From Eudorina sp. 2006-703-Eu-15 (Eukaryota; Chlorophyta; Chlorophyceae; Chlamydomonadales; Volvocaceae): DNA of 64,000 bases. A program made the translations under genes and the position numbers. Below the pieces are notes generated by a model, which had not been told where the DNA came from, searched no databases, and saw only the letters and a list, made by a program, of their open reading frames with translations. Numbering within the stretch: position 1 is the first letter of the stretch; each line of letters begins with the position of its first letter. Shown one piece after another: positions 23,541-41,562 of the stretch. The DNA lies in assembly GCA_003117195.1 (NCBI GenBank), contig BDSI01000027.1, positions 558,001-622,000 on the forward strand, read 5' to 3'.

Positions 23541-24962
23541 GCGATCGGCGCTCGACGGACGACTGGTGCAGCAGGCAGCCGCCTGTGAGGAAGCGGACGG
23601 CCTGGAGGGCGCGGCGATCCGGCGGGCGGTGGCGGATTGCGCGGGCCGGCTGGATTGGTTTGCGGAGCTGGGCGTATCCCGTAGGGCGGGCTGGGCCGCT
23701 GTTCGGGTCCCGGCATCCCACCGGAAAGATGCCGGGTGGGATGCGTGCCTCGGTCTCCTCTGCCCCAGGGAGGACCACAGGAAGAGCAGAGTCGTGTACA
23801 ACAAGGGATGCTTGGCGGTGTGGCCGTGAAGCGGTGTCAACTTCGGCACCGGGCTGCTCAATGGGTCAGGGCTAGGTACCGAAGTGCGACTGTCGAGCCT
23901 TCATGGCCAGCCGTGGCTGCGGGGCACCGCCCGGCAAGGTTGACATGGGAGGCAGTTCGCTGATAGCGCCGGGCAGCCTGAGGGGCTCACTTCTCCTCCC
24001 CCTAGTAGTGGGTTGCGAACAGCTGGTTGACACCACCCGAGTGGTTCCCTCCGTGTGCGGACCGGTGCGCCGAAGTGGTGTTGGTCCGGTGCGCCGAAGT
24101 GGCGCTGTCGCCCCCTTGCAGTGTGTGGTCGGCTGTCACCGATGGCCTGCGGTGTGTAACTGAAACATGACTCCGTCGAGGCGCAGGCTGCAGGCATCGC
24201 TGCTGCCGGCACGTGTCAAAGAGGTCCGCTAGGAACTGCAGCCCAACCACAGTGTACAAGTTACTGTCACCGAACGTGACTAAGATGTTGGCTACCATCG
24301 TGGCACACGGTGGCACCGAGATGCTTCAGGATGCTTGCTGCAGCGTCACGAGCGAGGGGGTTCTGCACGTGAGTCCAACCTCCTGCACCCAATCCCCGCA
24401 GGTTGCCCGTGCGCTGACCACCACCTGACCACCAATCTAAAGAGCTTGAGCTGCTCTATGAAACTTTTTGGCAGCTTGGAACGCTGTGCGGCGCAACTTG
24501 GTCGGCCAACTTTGGCCCGTCTTGGCTCCAATTGTATGCAATTGGCAATTAAGATTAAAGAATTATATCCAATAAGTCCACGAAAGGTAAGTTGGGTTGC
24601 CACGGGGTGTGGAGGGCGGAAGCTTGATGGTTGGTTGCCTGATGGTTGTCCTAAGACTCTCCCCAGGCCCCCTGACCCATCAATTTGTAATCGTATACTT
24701 GAGAATTGAATACGAATTCAGCACCTTACTCACCGCGGGCAACGCTATCATAACGTACGCATCGCGTAATCAGGCGATAACAATCAAATTAGGCTCTTTA
24801 ATCCGGTACGTCGTTCATCAATGCATTTGATACATAAGCAAGGCTGATGATACTTATTGACATTATAGGCTGACTATAACATACATCGGTCAGCTGATTC
24901 CTGCTGACTGACGCCCGCCAACGGTTGCTGCACCCCAGTCGCTATCGCCTTCGCGCGCACAA
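23541..24962. other. Intergenic: 3' flank of lumen gene, 5' flank of AOX
   Basis: No gene recognised in 1.4 kb. A short direct repeat (GGTGCGCCGAAGTGG) occurs twice at about 24064-24105. The word GGCTGTCACCGATGG at about 24131 matches the inner end of the inverted-repeat elements found further right, so a decayed copy may be present. Base composition becomes AT-richer from about 24500. Confidence 0.4.
24155..24159 (+). terminator. Candidate TGTAA poly(A) signal of the lumen gene
   Basis: TGTAA, the usual poly(A) signal in volvocine algae, lies about 615 nt after the stop codon. It is the first clear copy I noticed on this strand. The motif is short, so chance occurrence is possible. Confidence 0.35.
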
Positions 24963-26908
24963 ATGGCGCTGTCTTCGCAGCAACTCACGTTGAAATTTAT
25001 TTCGGCGTTTGGCGGCATAGCGAGCATCGCCTCTGAGAAGTGCCGTCATGTGTACCCGATCACACAGGCAGCAACCCAGGGTCAGCGGCAATATGCCACG
25101 GTAAATTGCTATCATATTTATTTAACCCCTGATAGGCGCTGGGCGTGCTGTGGCTTGGAACTTATCGAAAGTCCCTCGCTGAATTCCCGTGCTGTGCGCT
25201 GGTGCAGGTCGCCACTCCTGCAACGGAGGCTCCACAAGCGCATAGCACAGCTAGCACGAGTGGAAAGCAGGCAATTGCGCCGCATCCTGGACTGAAACTC
25301 AAGAGTGGATTTGCCCTCGAAGCCGGTTTGTCGCATCCGAATTACAGCAACGTCTACCTGGAAGGCGTTCGGCCGACGCACGTGACGCCGGAGAAGGTGA
25401 AATAATCAAAGTCTACATTGCTGTCTATGTCGTCGTCTATGGTATCCTCTGTCCTCTCAGTCCACTTACCTTTGTACCTCGTGGGCCGTCATGGGCCGAT
25501 AGGCCGCACACAAGCGCCCACCGTGTGTTTCCTGCCTGTCGGCGCCGTGTCCCCCCCACACATGCTTTTACATAGCTATTGAGTTCCACGACTTTCCATG
25601 TTACATGAATGAATGAATGAATGAATGAATGAATGAACGTTACAGCGGACGAACGTTACATGTACGAACCTCCGCGGCCCTTGTCCTCCCCGCAGCTGTA
25701 CCAGCACGTGGGACTGCGCACCATTCAGGTGGCCCGCTGGCTGTTTGACCGCGCCACCGGCTACGGGCCCAACATGACCGAGGCCAAGTGGCTGCAGCGC
25801 ATGATCTTCCTGGAGACTGTCGCGGGGGTGCCCGGCATGGTGGGGGGCATGCTGCGCCACCTCAAGTCGCTGCGGAGCATGCAGCGAGATAACGGTGAGC
25901 ACGGCGTTGGTGCCGTCGTCTGCTGGACGGGGCCGCGGTCACACAATGCTGGGCTCGTGCGCCAGACCTCTCACAGGCTCTCATCCGCTACTGCGCTTCA
26001 AGTTGCAACATGCACATCCGAGCCCATCCCTAATCTTTCGTCCCAAGTCCAGCCGAACGATCAACGGAGCACACAACCGCCCCTCTAAACTAATCTAAAC
26101 TAAATATTACATCATGGCATGAGGCGGCACCATCCCGGACCGTTACCGTACCCGCTGCACGATGGCGTCCGCCAATGCAACTTGACGCCGCGCCGGCAGG
26201 CTGGATCCACACGCTGCTGGAGGAGGCGGAGAACGAGCGCATGCACCTGCTCACCTTCTTCGAGCTGCGCAAGCCGGGACCGCTCTTCCGTGCTGCCGTG
26301 ATCGTCGCCCAGGGCGTCTTCTTCAACGCCTACTTCCTGGCCTACCTGCTGGCCCCGCGCACCTGCCACGCCTTCATCGGCTTCCTGGAGGAGGAAGCTG
26401 TCAAGACGTACACACACGCGCTCGAGGAAATCGATGCGGGCAGGCTTTGGAAAGACAAGCCAGCGCCCGCCATCGCGCTGCAGTACTGGGGCTTGCCTCA
26501 AGGCGCCACCATGCGAGGTAAGGGCTTGTGTACGGATGGGTACGGCAAGCGGGACGGTCCGGACGACAGGCCAATGCACGCGCGGCTCCGACCAACCCCT
26601 GCAGTTGGTGGGAGCCGCCGGACAATGCGAGTCCATGCTGCGACAAAGTCAGCAGAAGCATTCATCGCAAGCGAAACGTTCCAAGGTCTCACGGCAACGC
26701 ACGCACGTACAACAAATCAGTAGTCTGGTATGCCTCATACCCACCGCCGCTGGGTGTCACGTCGATCCCCCTTGGTGGTCCTGCCGCAGACCTGATTCTG
26801 GCGGTACGCGCGGACGAGGCCTGCCACGCGCATGTGAACCACACACTGTCCAAGCTCAAGCCCAACGAGGTGAACCCCTTCGCCCTGGGGGCAAGCCAGC
26901 TGCCTTAG
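24963..26908 (+). CDS. AOX1: Mitochondrial alternative oxidase
   Basis: A 320-residue ubiquinol oxidase of the inner mitochondrial membrane, matrix face. The family passes electrons from ubiquinol to oxygen, bypassing complexes III and IV. Five exons join in phase: 24963-25100, 25208-25396, 25696-25894, 26200-26517 and 26790-26908. All four di-iron motifs are present: [12 protein letters not shown] (Glu149), ENERMHL (Glu188, His191), FLEEEAV (Glu240 region) and [12 protein letters not shown] (Glu291, His294). The last differs from the plant REDEAHH form but keeps ExxH. Two hydrophobic segments precede and follow the second motif. The first exon gives a 46-residue mitochondrial presequence. 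No cysteine sits where the plant redox-regulatory CysI lies ahead of the LET motif, as in other algal AOXs. The family is certain; the symbol follows the algal naming. A TGTAA at 26910 lies almost on the stop codon; another lies at 28064. Confidence 0.95.
25601..25651. repeat. GAAT repeat with inverted-repeat element end, in AOX intron 2
   Basis: A run of GAAT units leads directly into GAACGTTACAGCGGAC, the same junction seen at 41370 and 41870. It lies inside AOX intron 2 (25397-25695), so it should be removed from the mRNA. It looks like a truncated end of the element family described near 41-44 kb. Confidence 0.65.
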
Positions 26909-29900
26909 ATGTAAGACGACGATGGCGGCGGGCGTTATGATGCTATGTACGGCGTAACGTGTCTAGTCCTCAAGTCTTACAGCGGGCTCCCAATCTGAGC
27001 GCAGAAGGCTGAGGGTAAAGCCAAGCGCTGAACGGAGGGAGGGAGGCGTGGGCTCTGAGCAATTCCGCTTTTGCGGCGGTCTGGAATGATAAGGATATAG
27101 CGATTCGATATTCTTTGGGCGAATCCGCGAACCCGGTGCTGAGCTGCCCTGCGCGGGAAGGGCTGAACCCACCCACTCGCAAGAATGCGGGGGCGGAGAG
27201 CGGGAGGTGGACAAAGCGACCTAGCTGGCCGCTGTCGGTGTACTACAGAAAGCATGGAGAGGGAGGGAGAAGATGTCATTCAAGGCAATAAGTACTGCAG
27301 TGTGGACGAGCGTAATCTCTGGAGACTAATTTATCTCCAGACATTGTTGTTATCTTTGCTGCAGACTTTGCCTGTTCAGTGTGCGGCGCATGTGCGTTTC
27401 GGTCGCGCGGATAGACAGCGTACATCGAGCGCGTGGTTGGTCAAGGGTTGCACATCTAGGGGTGGTGTACTGATAGGGTTTGCGCAGGCGGGGGCATTAG
27501 CCATCGAACCCCATGCTGAAGTTCCTGTCCCACGGCATCCACGCATCTTCGTCCGGAGCACTTCGAGAGCTGTACATACAGATGCGCACGCTAATGGGGC
27601 AGTCAAGCGGAGCCTGGCGGGGTGCGCCGTTCAGAGGGTTGCAGAGTGTGAGAGTGAGGGTGAAACGCCTTTCCATGTGTATTCTTTTATCAAGCCGTGT
27701 GCCTTGCGTGGGGCGTGCGTGTGTGAGTGCAAGTTCCGCCGATCATTCACCAGGAGGTTCGTCATTAACGGTTACATTACATTAGCATTAAGGGTGGACT
27801 TGCAGGCATGCGTGCGCGGTGATTGGCAAAGTTATACTGCGGACGGAGCGGAGCTGCGGATGGAGCTGCTGATGTGAATACGAGTTGTTGCGGGTTGGTC
27901 ATTCATTTCCTGGAGAGAGAAAAAGAGTGTCTGCGTGTAGGTTGGATGAGTAGGGAAGGTGCTGTTCAGTGCAGGGGAGTAACTGAATTGAGCCATTAAC
28001 CCAGCGATGGCCAAATGTATCCCCCCATTCGGAAGTGCTGTCCAGACGAAGCGTCGTGGCTGTTGTAACACGGCGCGGCCAAAGGCTCTCGGGATGCTGT
28101 GCAGCGTCAGTGTTTAGGACTTACACTGAATGAATGGCTGAACGTCACCTCACAGAGGACCCCGAAAAGGGATCACACTGTAACCCTGCTCGTCACGGTG
28201 CATATCCTGGTTGATTGGCGTCGTGAGCGTTTGTCGCAATGTAATGTAACCGTTACAAGGTGGACCCGTAGCCCGACCGGGTGTTTGTCCTGTGGGCGTC
28301 GAGCACTTCGGGCTAGAGAGGTGCCTGCGTCAACGATTTAGATAACGACACGTGCAGGATAGGGGTGTGATCATCGTGGGTTGTGTTCGTTAGTTGGGGC
28401 AAGCCATGCCGCCCAGGCAGGAAGGGGTCCTTTGGGGCTCACCTACGCCATGACAACACGTGCGTGATCGCGTCGGTGAGACTGACTGACATTTTGCGAG
28501 CCTTTGGCTCCAACATAAGCTTTTCTTATGGAGGCTACAACAAAACACGCCAGGCAGCTTGTAACGGGACACGCCCAGCCAGATACGCTGCGCCGGCAAT
28601 CGCCTTCAGTTACTCATGAAAGACGTCGACCCGCGAAATGCAAGCCGGAAACGTCTTTCACCAGACACAAACGCCGTACTGCAACGAGCCAACTCACGAT
28701 GTACTTACTTCCCGCTGACGGCGCCGGCCCGTAATCCCCGGGTGCCGGTGCGCAGCAGGTGGCCCTACCGCTGAAGACGTAACCAAGCCACCGACTCGTA
28801 CCCCGAGCAATTTATGAATCACATGACGCTCTCCCCCCGTCCCTCCCCGCCGGGCGCCACATGGCCATGCCTGCCCTCCCATGTGCATTGCTTCAAGCAA
28901 ACGATGTGAACAAAGGTATCGCCTCATGACGCATGGAACAGCACAGCATCTTGGGGACCCCTCATACACCATGCCACGAGAACAACAGCGTATGTAAGCA
29001 ACTGCTCGACCTTCTACAGATCAATGCGGTGAGCGAGAGAGCCAATGCCAAAACACGATCCAATGCTGTGTCAACGTTACTATCGCTATGGTTTGAAGAG
29101 AAAAGGGCCAGGAGTTGGCCTGCCCATCCACGCCCAACTCAAGTTGCTATGCATGAATACCCAGTCCCTCGTCAACATACGCGGCCGGCCCTCTTCGTGA
29201 CGCCTTTACAGTTTGGAGCCAACCTCTTAGATGGCCCGACTATGCCCTCGTCGCCCTGCTCAATGCATACAGTCAACAACCAGCAACCGTCAGGTAAGTC
29301 CTGCAATGTCATGACATGTGCCCTCACCGCCTGCGGTCACGTGAACTGTCGGCGTCACCACGGACGACAGCATGCTCAATGTATGCCGTCACCAACGCCG
29401 CGCTGATGCCCTCACATCTCAAGCTTTAGGGTTTCCTCGTTGAAATCAGCACGTGCGTGTTGTGGATGGCCTGATTGTGTCCGTTCGCAATGCCGTACGA
29501 GTACGCGTGGCCTGACTGAGCGGGTACTCGGTCCGTGAAGCTGCCGGCAATGCGCCGCTCTGGGCTGGGGGGCAACCACCCTGCAACGCGCGCGCCAGCA
29601 ATCATGGAGTAATGAGAGGAGTCGGTTGCACAGCAAGGTACTAAGTCGTGCTCGCCGGGCAAGGCCGCGCAACTGTTGGGGTTGCCCGTACTGCCAATGG
29701 GCTACATCGCGCACGGCAGCAGTGGTCCCCGGTGCGCAGCGCATTGACATCCCTGATACGTGATACCCATGGTCCCGAAACATGTACACACACACACGGT
29801 TGCCTTGTTCGCCGCAACTAGTCTATTCATGCAGGTTACATGGTAAGTATTTCTGCACCTGGGCTCTCGGTCCGGCGGGTTCCTTTTCCAAACACACACG

Positions 29901-31043
29901 CTGGGATTCATCCTGATTGATGAGGTCAGCTACCGGCAACAGCTCCACCAACCACCGCAAGCTACGGTATTCCAAGAGCACCCTACCAGAAGGTCGCATA
30001 CATCCGCGTGTGGCATAGGGATGAGGCACGCCGATTGCCCACACGCTGGCAGCTTCAGTGCTCCCACTACGACATGTCCCAGCTCGGTACCCAAGCCTTA
30101 CCAAAATGGTGATGATGAGAATATTGTGGTAAGACCGGTGTCTTTAGTGGCGACTGCACGTGGGCGGTGTCCGGTCGCGACTCGGTGGTCGTGAACCTGT
30201 TTTGAAGGGGCCCATGGCGTGACCGCGGCGGGAATTTCCGTCACCCAAGAGGACCTGGGGAGGGGTGCTTGACAACCCCATTTGTTGTTGTACGGCATTG
30301 TGTTGTGCGGCAACGTGTCCTTAGCGCATCCTGCGGATCATGCTTCCCGAGTTTGGTACGAAGGACACCTACCCCTGCGGCGTGGGAGGGGCACGCTGAA
30401 GCGAGCGTAGTTGGTCGAGCGTGGGCTCCGGACGACCAGGTAGGCGAGGATATCTGCATAATAAAAGTAGGCAGGTGCTTCTGGTTTACGGATGGAAAAG
30501 ATGAAAAACGGTGCTGCGTCTTCGAAGGACTCACTTCCTTTCACGCTCCACCCATTCCTTGATTGAGTCCGGGTTGTATTGGCTAAAAATACCACGTCCT
30601 GATACAACAACAAATGCTGTCAGTGCGCAGGCCAGAACCTTGAAAGGAAGACCAATGCCTTCAAAGAGCTAGTAGACACTACCTACCCGTCGTCGTTTTT
30701 GATTGGTCCCACCATTTGTTGGACATGATTACTTTGAGGTCCTACCAGAAACGGCCTGCTGCTAAACGTGAGGCACAAGATGCGTCTATAAACTAGCTGT
30801 CTGTACGAAGCTCTAATGAATTGCATGCTCTAATTCGCTGCATGCTGCCATATAATGCACAGTGGTGCATTTCAAGGATTCCAGTTTGATAAAACTTTGC
30901 GTCGTGCAAGTTGCTGTACAGAGGTGCAGGTGCACAATCATGAGCAGCAGCAACCCCTCAAGTGGTGCTCATAAATTGCGAAACGCCTGTAATGGTGATT
31001 CATTGACTTGCAGCCGTGGGTCTGCGCCGAGCTCAACCTCGCT
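26909..31043. other. Gene-poor interval between AOX and the CCDC97-family gene
   Basis: 4.1 kb with no gene I can support. Several frames of 70-230 codons are open on both strands. None shows a family motif or a chain of in-phase exons. A minus-strand frame at 29823-30104 contains LLPVADLINQDE, faintly like a SET-domain segment; I did not accept it. Composition is closer to 50% GC than in the gene regions. Confidence 0.4.
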
Positions 31044-33695
31044 ATGTCGGGAGTGTCGGTGGAAAACGCGACGACGTCTTACTCAGCGTCGTCGTTGGGG
31101 AGGATAACGCATGGCGCGATGGTCGTTATCACGGAACGCTTGGCAGAGCTCCCGGATTTGGCCCTTCCCAGTAGTCTGTACAAGGACACGGCTCGGCCAC
31201 CCTCCACCACTGAGGTCTTGGCGTACCTACAGGCGCTGCTGCAGAAGGACCCTGCCGCGTTCCTTGCCAGGTGTGGTATCACACATGTTTGCAGACGCAC
31301 CTCCAGCGTCGCGCAGGTTCCCCTCCTTGGCGGGTACCAGTCCCTCGTCTCCCGTACTGCCAGCCCGGCTCTCAGGCCCCCGCAGCGCCGGACGCCACGT
31401 GGCATCATGGCCTTTTCCCCTACACACACTCCGCGCCTTTACGGCCGTACAGCATGCGGGGACGCCTTTGGTCACCGCGCTGGTGCCGTACCCGCTGTAG
31501 AGAGCACGTGCTTGCCTGGCCTTGCCGGAACAGGTACGGCAGCGTCCTCCAGAGCCAGGAGCTGAACCACTTTGAGGCTCTGCGCTCCGGAGACTATGAG
31601 GTAGACCACTGGCTGAAGCACTTCGCAGCGCAGCGGATGGACGCAGCCGCCCAGGCAGCCAACCCCAGGTGGGCGACCCCGGGCACATCGGTCACCGGCG
31701 ATCACCCTCCTGGACAGCCCGGATGCCGCACATTCGATGCATTCCTGCAAGGTCTCCTGTGCAGTGGGGCACCGAATCGCTCAGGGATCCACACCCGGCG
31801 ACGAGCCGGTCTTTGTGCTGTCCAAGAAACAACAACAAACTTGGTCCTCTTAGGAGGCTGCCTTGGCACTGCCGGGGTGCACAGCACTCGGAGCCCCGTA
31901 CCCGACCATGCGTTGATGGTGCAGCCTTCCTCCGCCCCGGGGAAAGAGCGCTTGGAACCTGCCTCACCCTGCCTCACCCGCTGTGCCGCAAGCCAGGCGC
32001 CTGCCTGCCAAGGTCAAGAACCGCCGGCTGGCTGCCATGCGCCGCCTGGCGGCCCAAGGCGAGTACTTCAGCGATGAGGCCATGCGTGAGCGAGCGCCGC
32101 TGCTGTACCACCAACAAATCGGGAGGTTTGTAGAGGACGAGGAGCAGCAACAACAGCAGCAGCAACAGCAGGAGGACGGGCTGGGCCCGTCGCAGCCAGG
32201 TCAGGTCGAGCTGCAAGGTCTTGTAGGCGGTTCAAACAGGATGCCGACGCAGACGGAGGTGGAGGGGGCGCCTCTGCGGCAGTGCGCACGCGTCCAGGGA
32301 GCACCCGCGTCAGGAGGTGAGGCGGCCTTGGGGAAGCCATGAGTTGGAGCGGGGACCGGGAACTTGGAGAGGGAGGGAGCGACTTGCACATTCCTTGGGG
32401 TCCCTGGTGAAAGCTTTTTGGACTTGGCGGTACCCTGCGGAGTCGACGTGGTCATGCGCGGTTCGGATTCGCAGGCCTCGGCGGCGGCCTTGGGGGCAGC
32501 TGCTTGGTGGGCGCGCTGCGTGCGGCCTTGGAAAGCCGCGAGGGAGGGCCGCTCGTGGATTCGTCAGGCGCAGCCGGAACCTCGGGACGTGCACCGGCAA
32601 CAGCCACTGCGGCAGCCACGACAGCGGGGCCAGCAGCAGCAACGGGGCACTCCTGCAGCGCAGCAGATGCGTCGGAACATGACGGCTCCGGAGCAGGAGG
32701 CGCCGGAGGGCATCGCCTGCCAGCGCCACAGCAACAAGATGGAGGAGGCGCGGGTAGCCCAGGGGCAGGGACATCCCGCGGTAGTGGGGTGAGCAGCAGT
32801 GCGGGGCCGGGGCCGATTGCGGCGGGCGGTGTCATTGGTGGAGCTCCTGCGCGGTCGGCGGCGGCAGCGGCGGCGGCGGAGGGCTCTCGCCTGCCGCCCA
32901 GAGCCGGCGGTGTGCCGCCGGCGGGGCTGCTGTTCAGTGAGTTCCTGATGCGGCAGGATGATGAGGCGCAGCTGTACATGCGGCGCATGCAGGAGCAGAG
33001 GGAAGAGGATGCGCAGGTGAGCGTCCGGGCGGTTGGGAGTTTCGTCTTTCGTGTGTCACACATGCGGCAGTGGGAGCCGGTACACTGGGGGCCATGCGTG
33101 TGGGTTCGAACGCCAGCCGGCCTTTTCCGTATGTGCTGGGGGCATGTGCGGCCGTGACTCTTGGGGTCTGCTGCTGACTTTCTCCCCTGACTGGCAGAGG
33201 AGGGCATGGGAATTGAGAAAGGGCGAGGCTTTCCGGGCGTTCGCTCTTCCGCTGTCCCGCAGCGCCCGGTTTTGCAGGGCCGTTGCCCACTTTTGGTGCC
33301 GGGGCCGGCCGTGCGCGGCGACGTCGTGTGCTTTGCAGATGTCCGAGCACGAAAGCGACGACGAGTCGGAGGAGCAGGCTGGTGACGATGATGACGATGG
33401 GGAGGAGGAAGATGGCGATGCGGATGAAGTCGGAGGGGAGGGCGGCGACGATATGGCGGTTGAGGGCGGACGTGGGACTGGGGGCGCCGGCAGGCGGCGA
33501 CGCGGCCGCACCTCTGCCTCGGAGCAGGCCCTGCTGCGGCGGGACTTCGTGTCGGAGATGCAGAGCCGGTTCCTCCTGGGTCAGGACACCCAGTATGTGG
33601 ACTACGGCGCCATAGATGCGGACGCGTCGCTGGACGGCGACTGGTTGGAGGAGGAGTCCCGCGACGCAGAGGAGAAGTACTTTGACGAAGACTGA
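31044..33695 (+). CDS. CCDC97-family protein (spliceosome-associated)
   Basis: A predicted 526-residue protein. Five exons join in phase: 31044-31270, 31534-31668, 31997-32316, 32475-33016 and 33339-33695. Family hallmarks run in order: LQKDPAAFLARYGSVLQSQE (from about residue 60), NRRLAAMRRLAAQGEYFSDE, MRERAPLLYHQQIGRFVEDE (exon 3), then FSEFLMRQDDEAQLYMRRM (exon 4), and FLLGQDTQYVDYGAIDAD near the C-terminus. Human CCDC97 is found with the SF3B part of the U2 spliceosome, so a nuclear role is inferred. Insertions relative to the animal protein are a poly-Gln run after FVEDEE, an Ala/Gly/Ser-rich exon 4, and a very acidic Asp/Glu tract in exon 5. An in-frame stop at 30996 makes the ATG at 31044 the first usable start. 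Confidence 0.9.
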
Positions 33696-34029
33696 GCCCG
33701 TAGGCTAACGGACTGGTGGTATGCGTGTTGTTTGCTGACCCAACGTCCTGTTGTCCCGCGAGGATTGTTGTTGGCGTGTGCTGACGTCGGGCTGAGCCAG
33801 TGAGCTGACCGAAGTTGGGTCGTGTCACGGTAAGGAACCGGTTGTATGAGGGGCGTGGAGGCTGGGGGCTACAAGGAGGACTACATGGCTCTGCCATAAA
33901 GCGATTGAGGTGACCATAACCCTCGGCAACCTGTCGCTCGCCTGCTCTCCACCGGTCTGGGGGTAAGCAATGACAAAGCAAGATGTGCGCGGATGAAGTG
34001 CAGTAGGTTATGGGCGCCGCGCGGCATCA

Positions 34030-34034
34030 TGTAA
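34030..34034 (+). terminator. Candidate TGTAA poly(A) signal of the CCDC97-family gene
   Basis: TGTAA 335 nt after the stop codon, on the coding strand and ahead of the convergent copine gene. Support is limited to the short motif and its position. Confidence 0.4.
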
Positions 34035-34796
34035 CACCGCGTCGCACTTGAGATAGATTCGGAGGGGCATCGAGTTCAGGTAAGGAGCACCCCACTCTGA
34101 AGGACGTGCACGAATCAACGAGTCACAACCGACCTGCGCTCCGGGAAGCTCTAGACGGACCCACCATCCATTGTGAGGTCAAACCGGACCAGAAATCAGG
34201 AATCCCCGGCTCCAAATGAAGAATCGACAAAATTGGTTCACAGTACGTGCGAAGAAAGATTGCGCCACCCGCGGGTACATGTGGCAGAGGTAACCAAAGG
34301 CCAAGCGTAGTGACAACCACAAAACAGGGTCATCACCGCCATAAAGAAGAGAAAGCATACATGGATACAAAAGGACATCCAAGCCACGCAGGGGCAAGAC
34401 AATGCCGTACACTGCCCCCCCAACCCCTCCACGGCCCTCACCAACAAACAGACATAACAACCAGCGACAGGAAACCGGTCCTCCGAGAGAGTTCGGTCAA
34501 GAGATTTCGACACCTGTACACCGGTCAATCATCCAATGGTTGTCGTCAGGTCCATCATACTCACTCTGCCGCGAAACCCAGCAGCGCCTCCACCGCGGAC
34601 TGCTGCCACCGTTGGTTCACCTGCCCGCAAACTCCACTTGCACTTGGCCAGGACGCTCTTGGTTATGGGTCGCGTCATCGCCCCAGCAAGTTTCCCCCCT
34701 CATGTCACCTGACCCATACTCATGTCCTCCAGTCATTGGCACAGCCCGGAGTGGAGCGCATCGCAGCGCTCTGTAAAAGATAGGTTGCCGCGTCTC

Positions 34797-34801
34797 TTAC
34801 A
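34797..34801 (-). terminator. Candidate TGTAA poly(A) signal of the minus-strand copine
   Basis: On the minus strand TGTAA lies 91 nt after the copine stop codon at 34892, a normal spacing. The motif is short, so this is tentative. Confidence 0.4.
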
Positions 34802-34891
34802 CATGACGGCTGCGGCGGGCTGCCTGCGGCCGGTTGTGGAGGCGGGACCCGTAATCGATGCTAGCCCCACCGGACCACTGCCGCGCGGGGT

Positions 34892-39927
<5,036 letters not shown>

Positions 39928-41210
39928 TACAATTCGTGTAATACTGCTCAGGAAATAACTTGTTGTGCTTAGTGATGCAGCGTAAGCAAAATTGTTGGAT
40001 GCCCGAAATTTTGACACTTGATATTTACGATGTATGGTACCGAACGTTGACCAGAGCTGGGCGTTAGTAGTGCTCAATCCGTTATGTACATAGGGAGATG
40101 TAGTAAATGAAGTGAGAGGAGTTGCTTTATCGTCATAATAAATAAATTGTGTACGAGCTTTAGCGCAGGTGGTTGAAGGTGGACGGGCCGACGACCGACG
40201 AGTCCATGCATTTCATAAAAGGCAAGATGATTTTGTAGAATTTATATAAGCAGAGCTTGATGAACAGGTTTCAGCAGATATCACAGCCTCATTCCGTTTG
40301 ACCTGTGCTTGATTGATGAGATGATGACGCTATGGTGCATGGCTGCGGAGCATTCCACACGGTTGGGTTGCAATCGTAATTCTTTATGTCTTAGGGCGCT
40401 CGGAAGCGGTCCCCATGCGCAACGCGGCCAGGCACGCACGTTTCAGTATTCGACGGGCCAAAACTGTTACGGCGGCACCAAGACAAGCCAGGAGCCATCC
40501 ATTTTTTCGCATGTATAGCGCACGGAATGGCTGGAATGGCACAGTCCGAGATCCGTTACTTAGAACGTTGTTCACGGAAACCGTTCTAAAGCTCACCAAC
40601 TGTTAACGCCATTTTCAACACATAATTGCCGCAAGGCAGTGATACCCTAATAGATTGAAGTGAGTTGGTGCCCCAGCGGGCGGCGCGGAGAGGCAACACG
40701 ACGCTTCCATGTCGGCGAAGCTGCGAAGCTGCGAAGCTGATGAGAGGAAACCCAGCAGCCATGCAGTCCGCAAACATCTCCAACGTCGTGACCTCCCCAT
40801 GCGAACACTGTTAGTCCCGCATGCTCGTTCGATTCGAGCTTCCGTGGATGAATGAATGGATATGGATAGATCAAGAGGTGCAGTTCGCAGCTGCATGGGT
40901 ATTGGCGGGTGTTGGGTACCTCCTGGTAACTCTTGATAGGTGGCACCCGTGCAGCCGCGGACTTTCTGCTCCTTTCTGCTTTGCTTGCGCAAGACTGCCC
41001 TGATTAGGCGTCCATGGGAACTTCCCAGGCAGACTGTACCACACAATCCTGCTTGTGACGCAGATACGGTTGGAGGCCCAGTAGTAGGCAAAGCCCAAGC
41101 AGCTCAGTCAGTCGAGCGAGGAGCCGAATGTCAGACCAGTCAAGCAGGGTGCGGCAACAAACAACACCGGAGCCTGTCTGGTGCGCCATGGTGGCGCAGT
41201 AGTTACGTTT

Positions 41211-41562
41211 ATGAATGAATGAATGAACGGACCCCAAAGGGACCGACGGTGTTTACCAGGGCAAGCCCCAGCAGGCCCCACCGCCAAAGGCGGCAAGACA
41301 CCTCCACACCTCAACGCCGCAACGTTTATGCAGTGTACGGCGAGGCCGGTATGAATGAATGAATGAACGTTACAGCGGACCCCAAAGGGATCACCGGTGT
41401 ATACCAGGGCAAGCCCCAGCAGGCCCCACCGCCAAGGCGGCAGGATACCTCCACACCTCAACGCCGCACCCAAAAACACACCGGGCCATGACCCTAGCCT
41501 GCCACCCAGCCAGACCCCCACGGTATGGTTGCCACCGATGACCCGCGGGGTCCACTGTTAAC
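41211..41562. mobile_element. Two tandem copies of a short inverted-repeat element
   Basis: Copy a (41211-41321) and copy b (41351-41562) share GAAT units followed by GGACCCCAAAGGGA and a roughly 100-bp segment containing ACCAGGGCAAGCCCCAGCAG and CCTCCACACCTCAACGCCGC. Copy b has both ends: TTACAGCGGACCCC at 41370 and, inverted, GGGGTCCACTGTTAA near 41547-41561. That makes a 194-bp non-coding unit of miniature inverted-repeat (MITE) type. Copy a lacks the TTACAGC bases and the far end. No transposase is present. Confidence 0.7.

Noticed and set aside
29823..30104. Minus-strand frame with LLPVADLINQDE, resembling a SET/Rubisco methyltransferase segment
   Set aside because: The family needs an Asn-His pair where this has Asn-Gln. 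I found no neighbouring exon with the GxG, NHS or Tyr motifs.
33090..33125. Possible tRNA T-loop (GGTTCGAAC) in a CCDC97-family intron
   Set aside because: No matching acceptor stem, D-arm or anticodon arm could be folded around it.
40384..40599. Short minus-strand frame with a membrane-like stretch (LLACLGAAVTVLARR)
   Set aside because: Only about 70 codons, no splice context and no relation to either copine. Likely chance.
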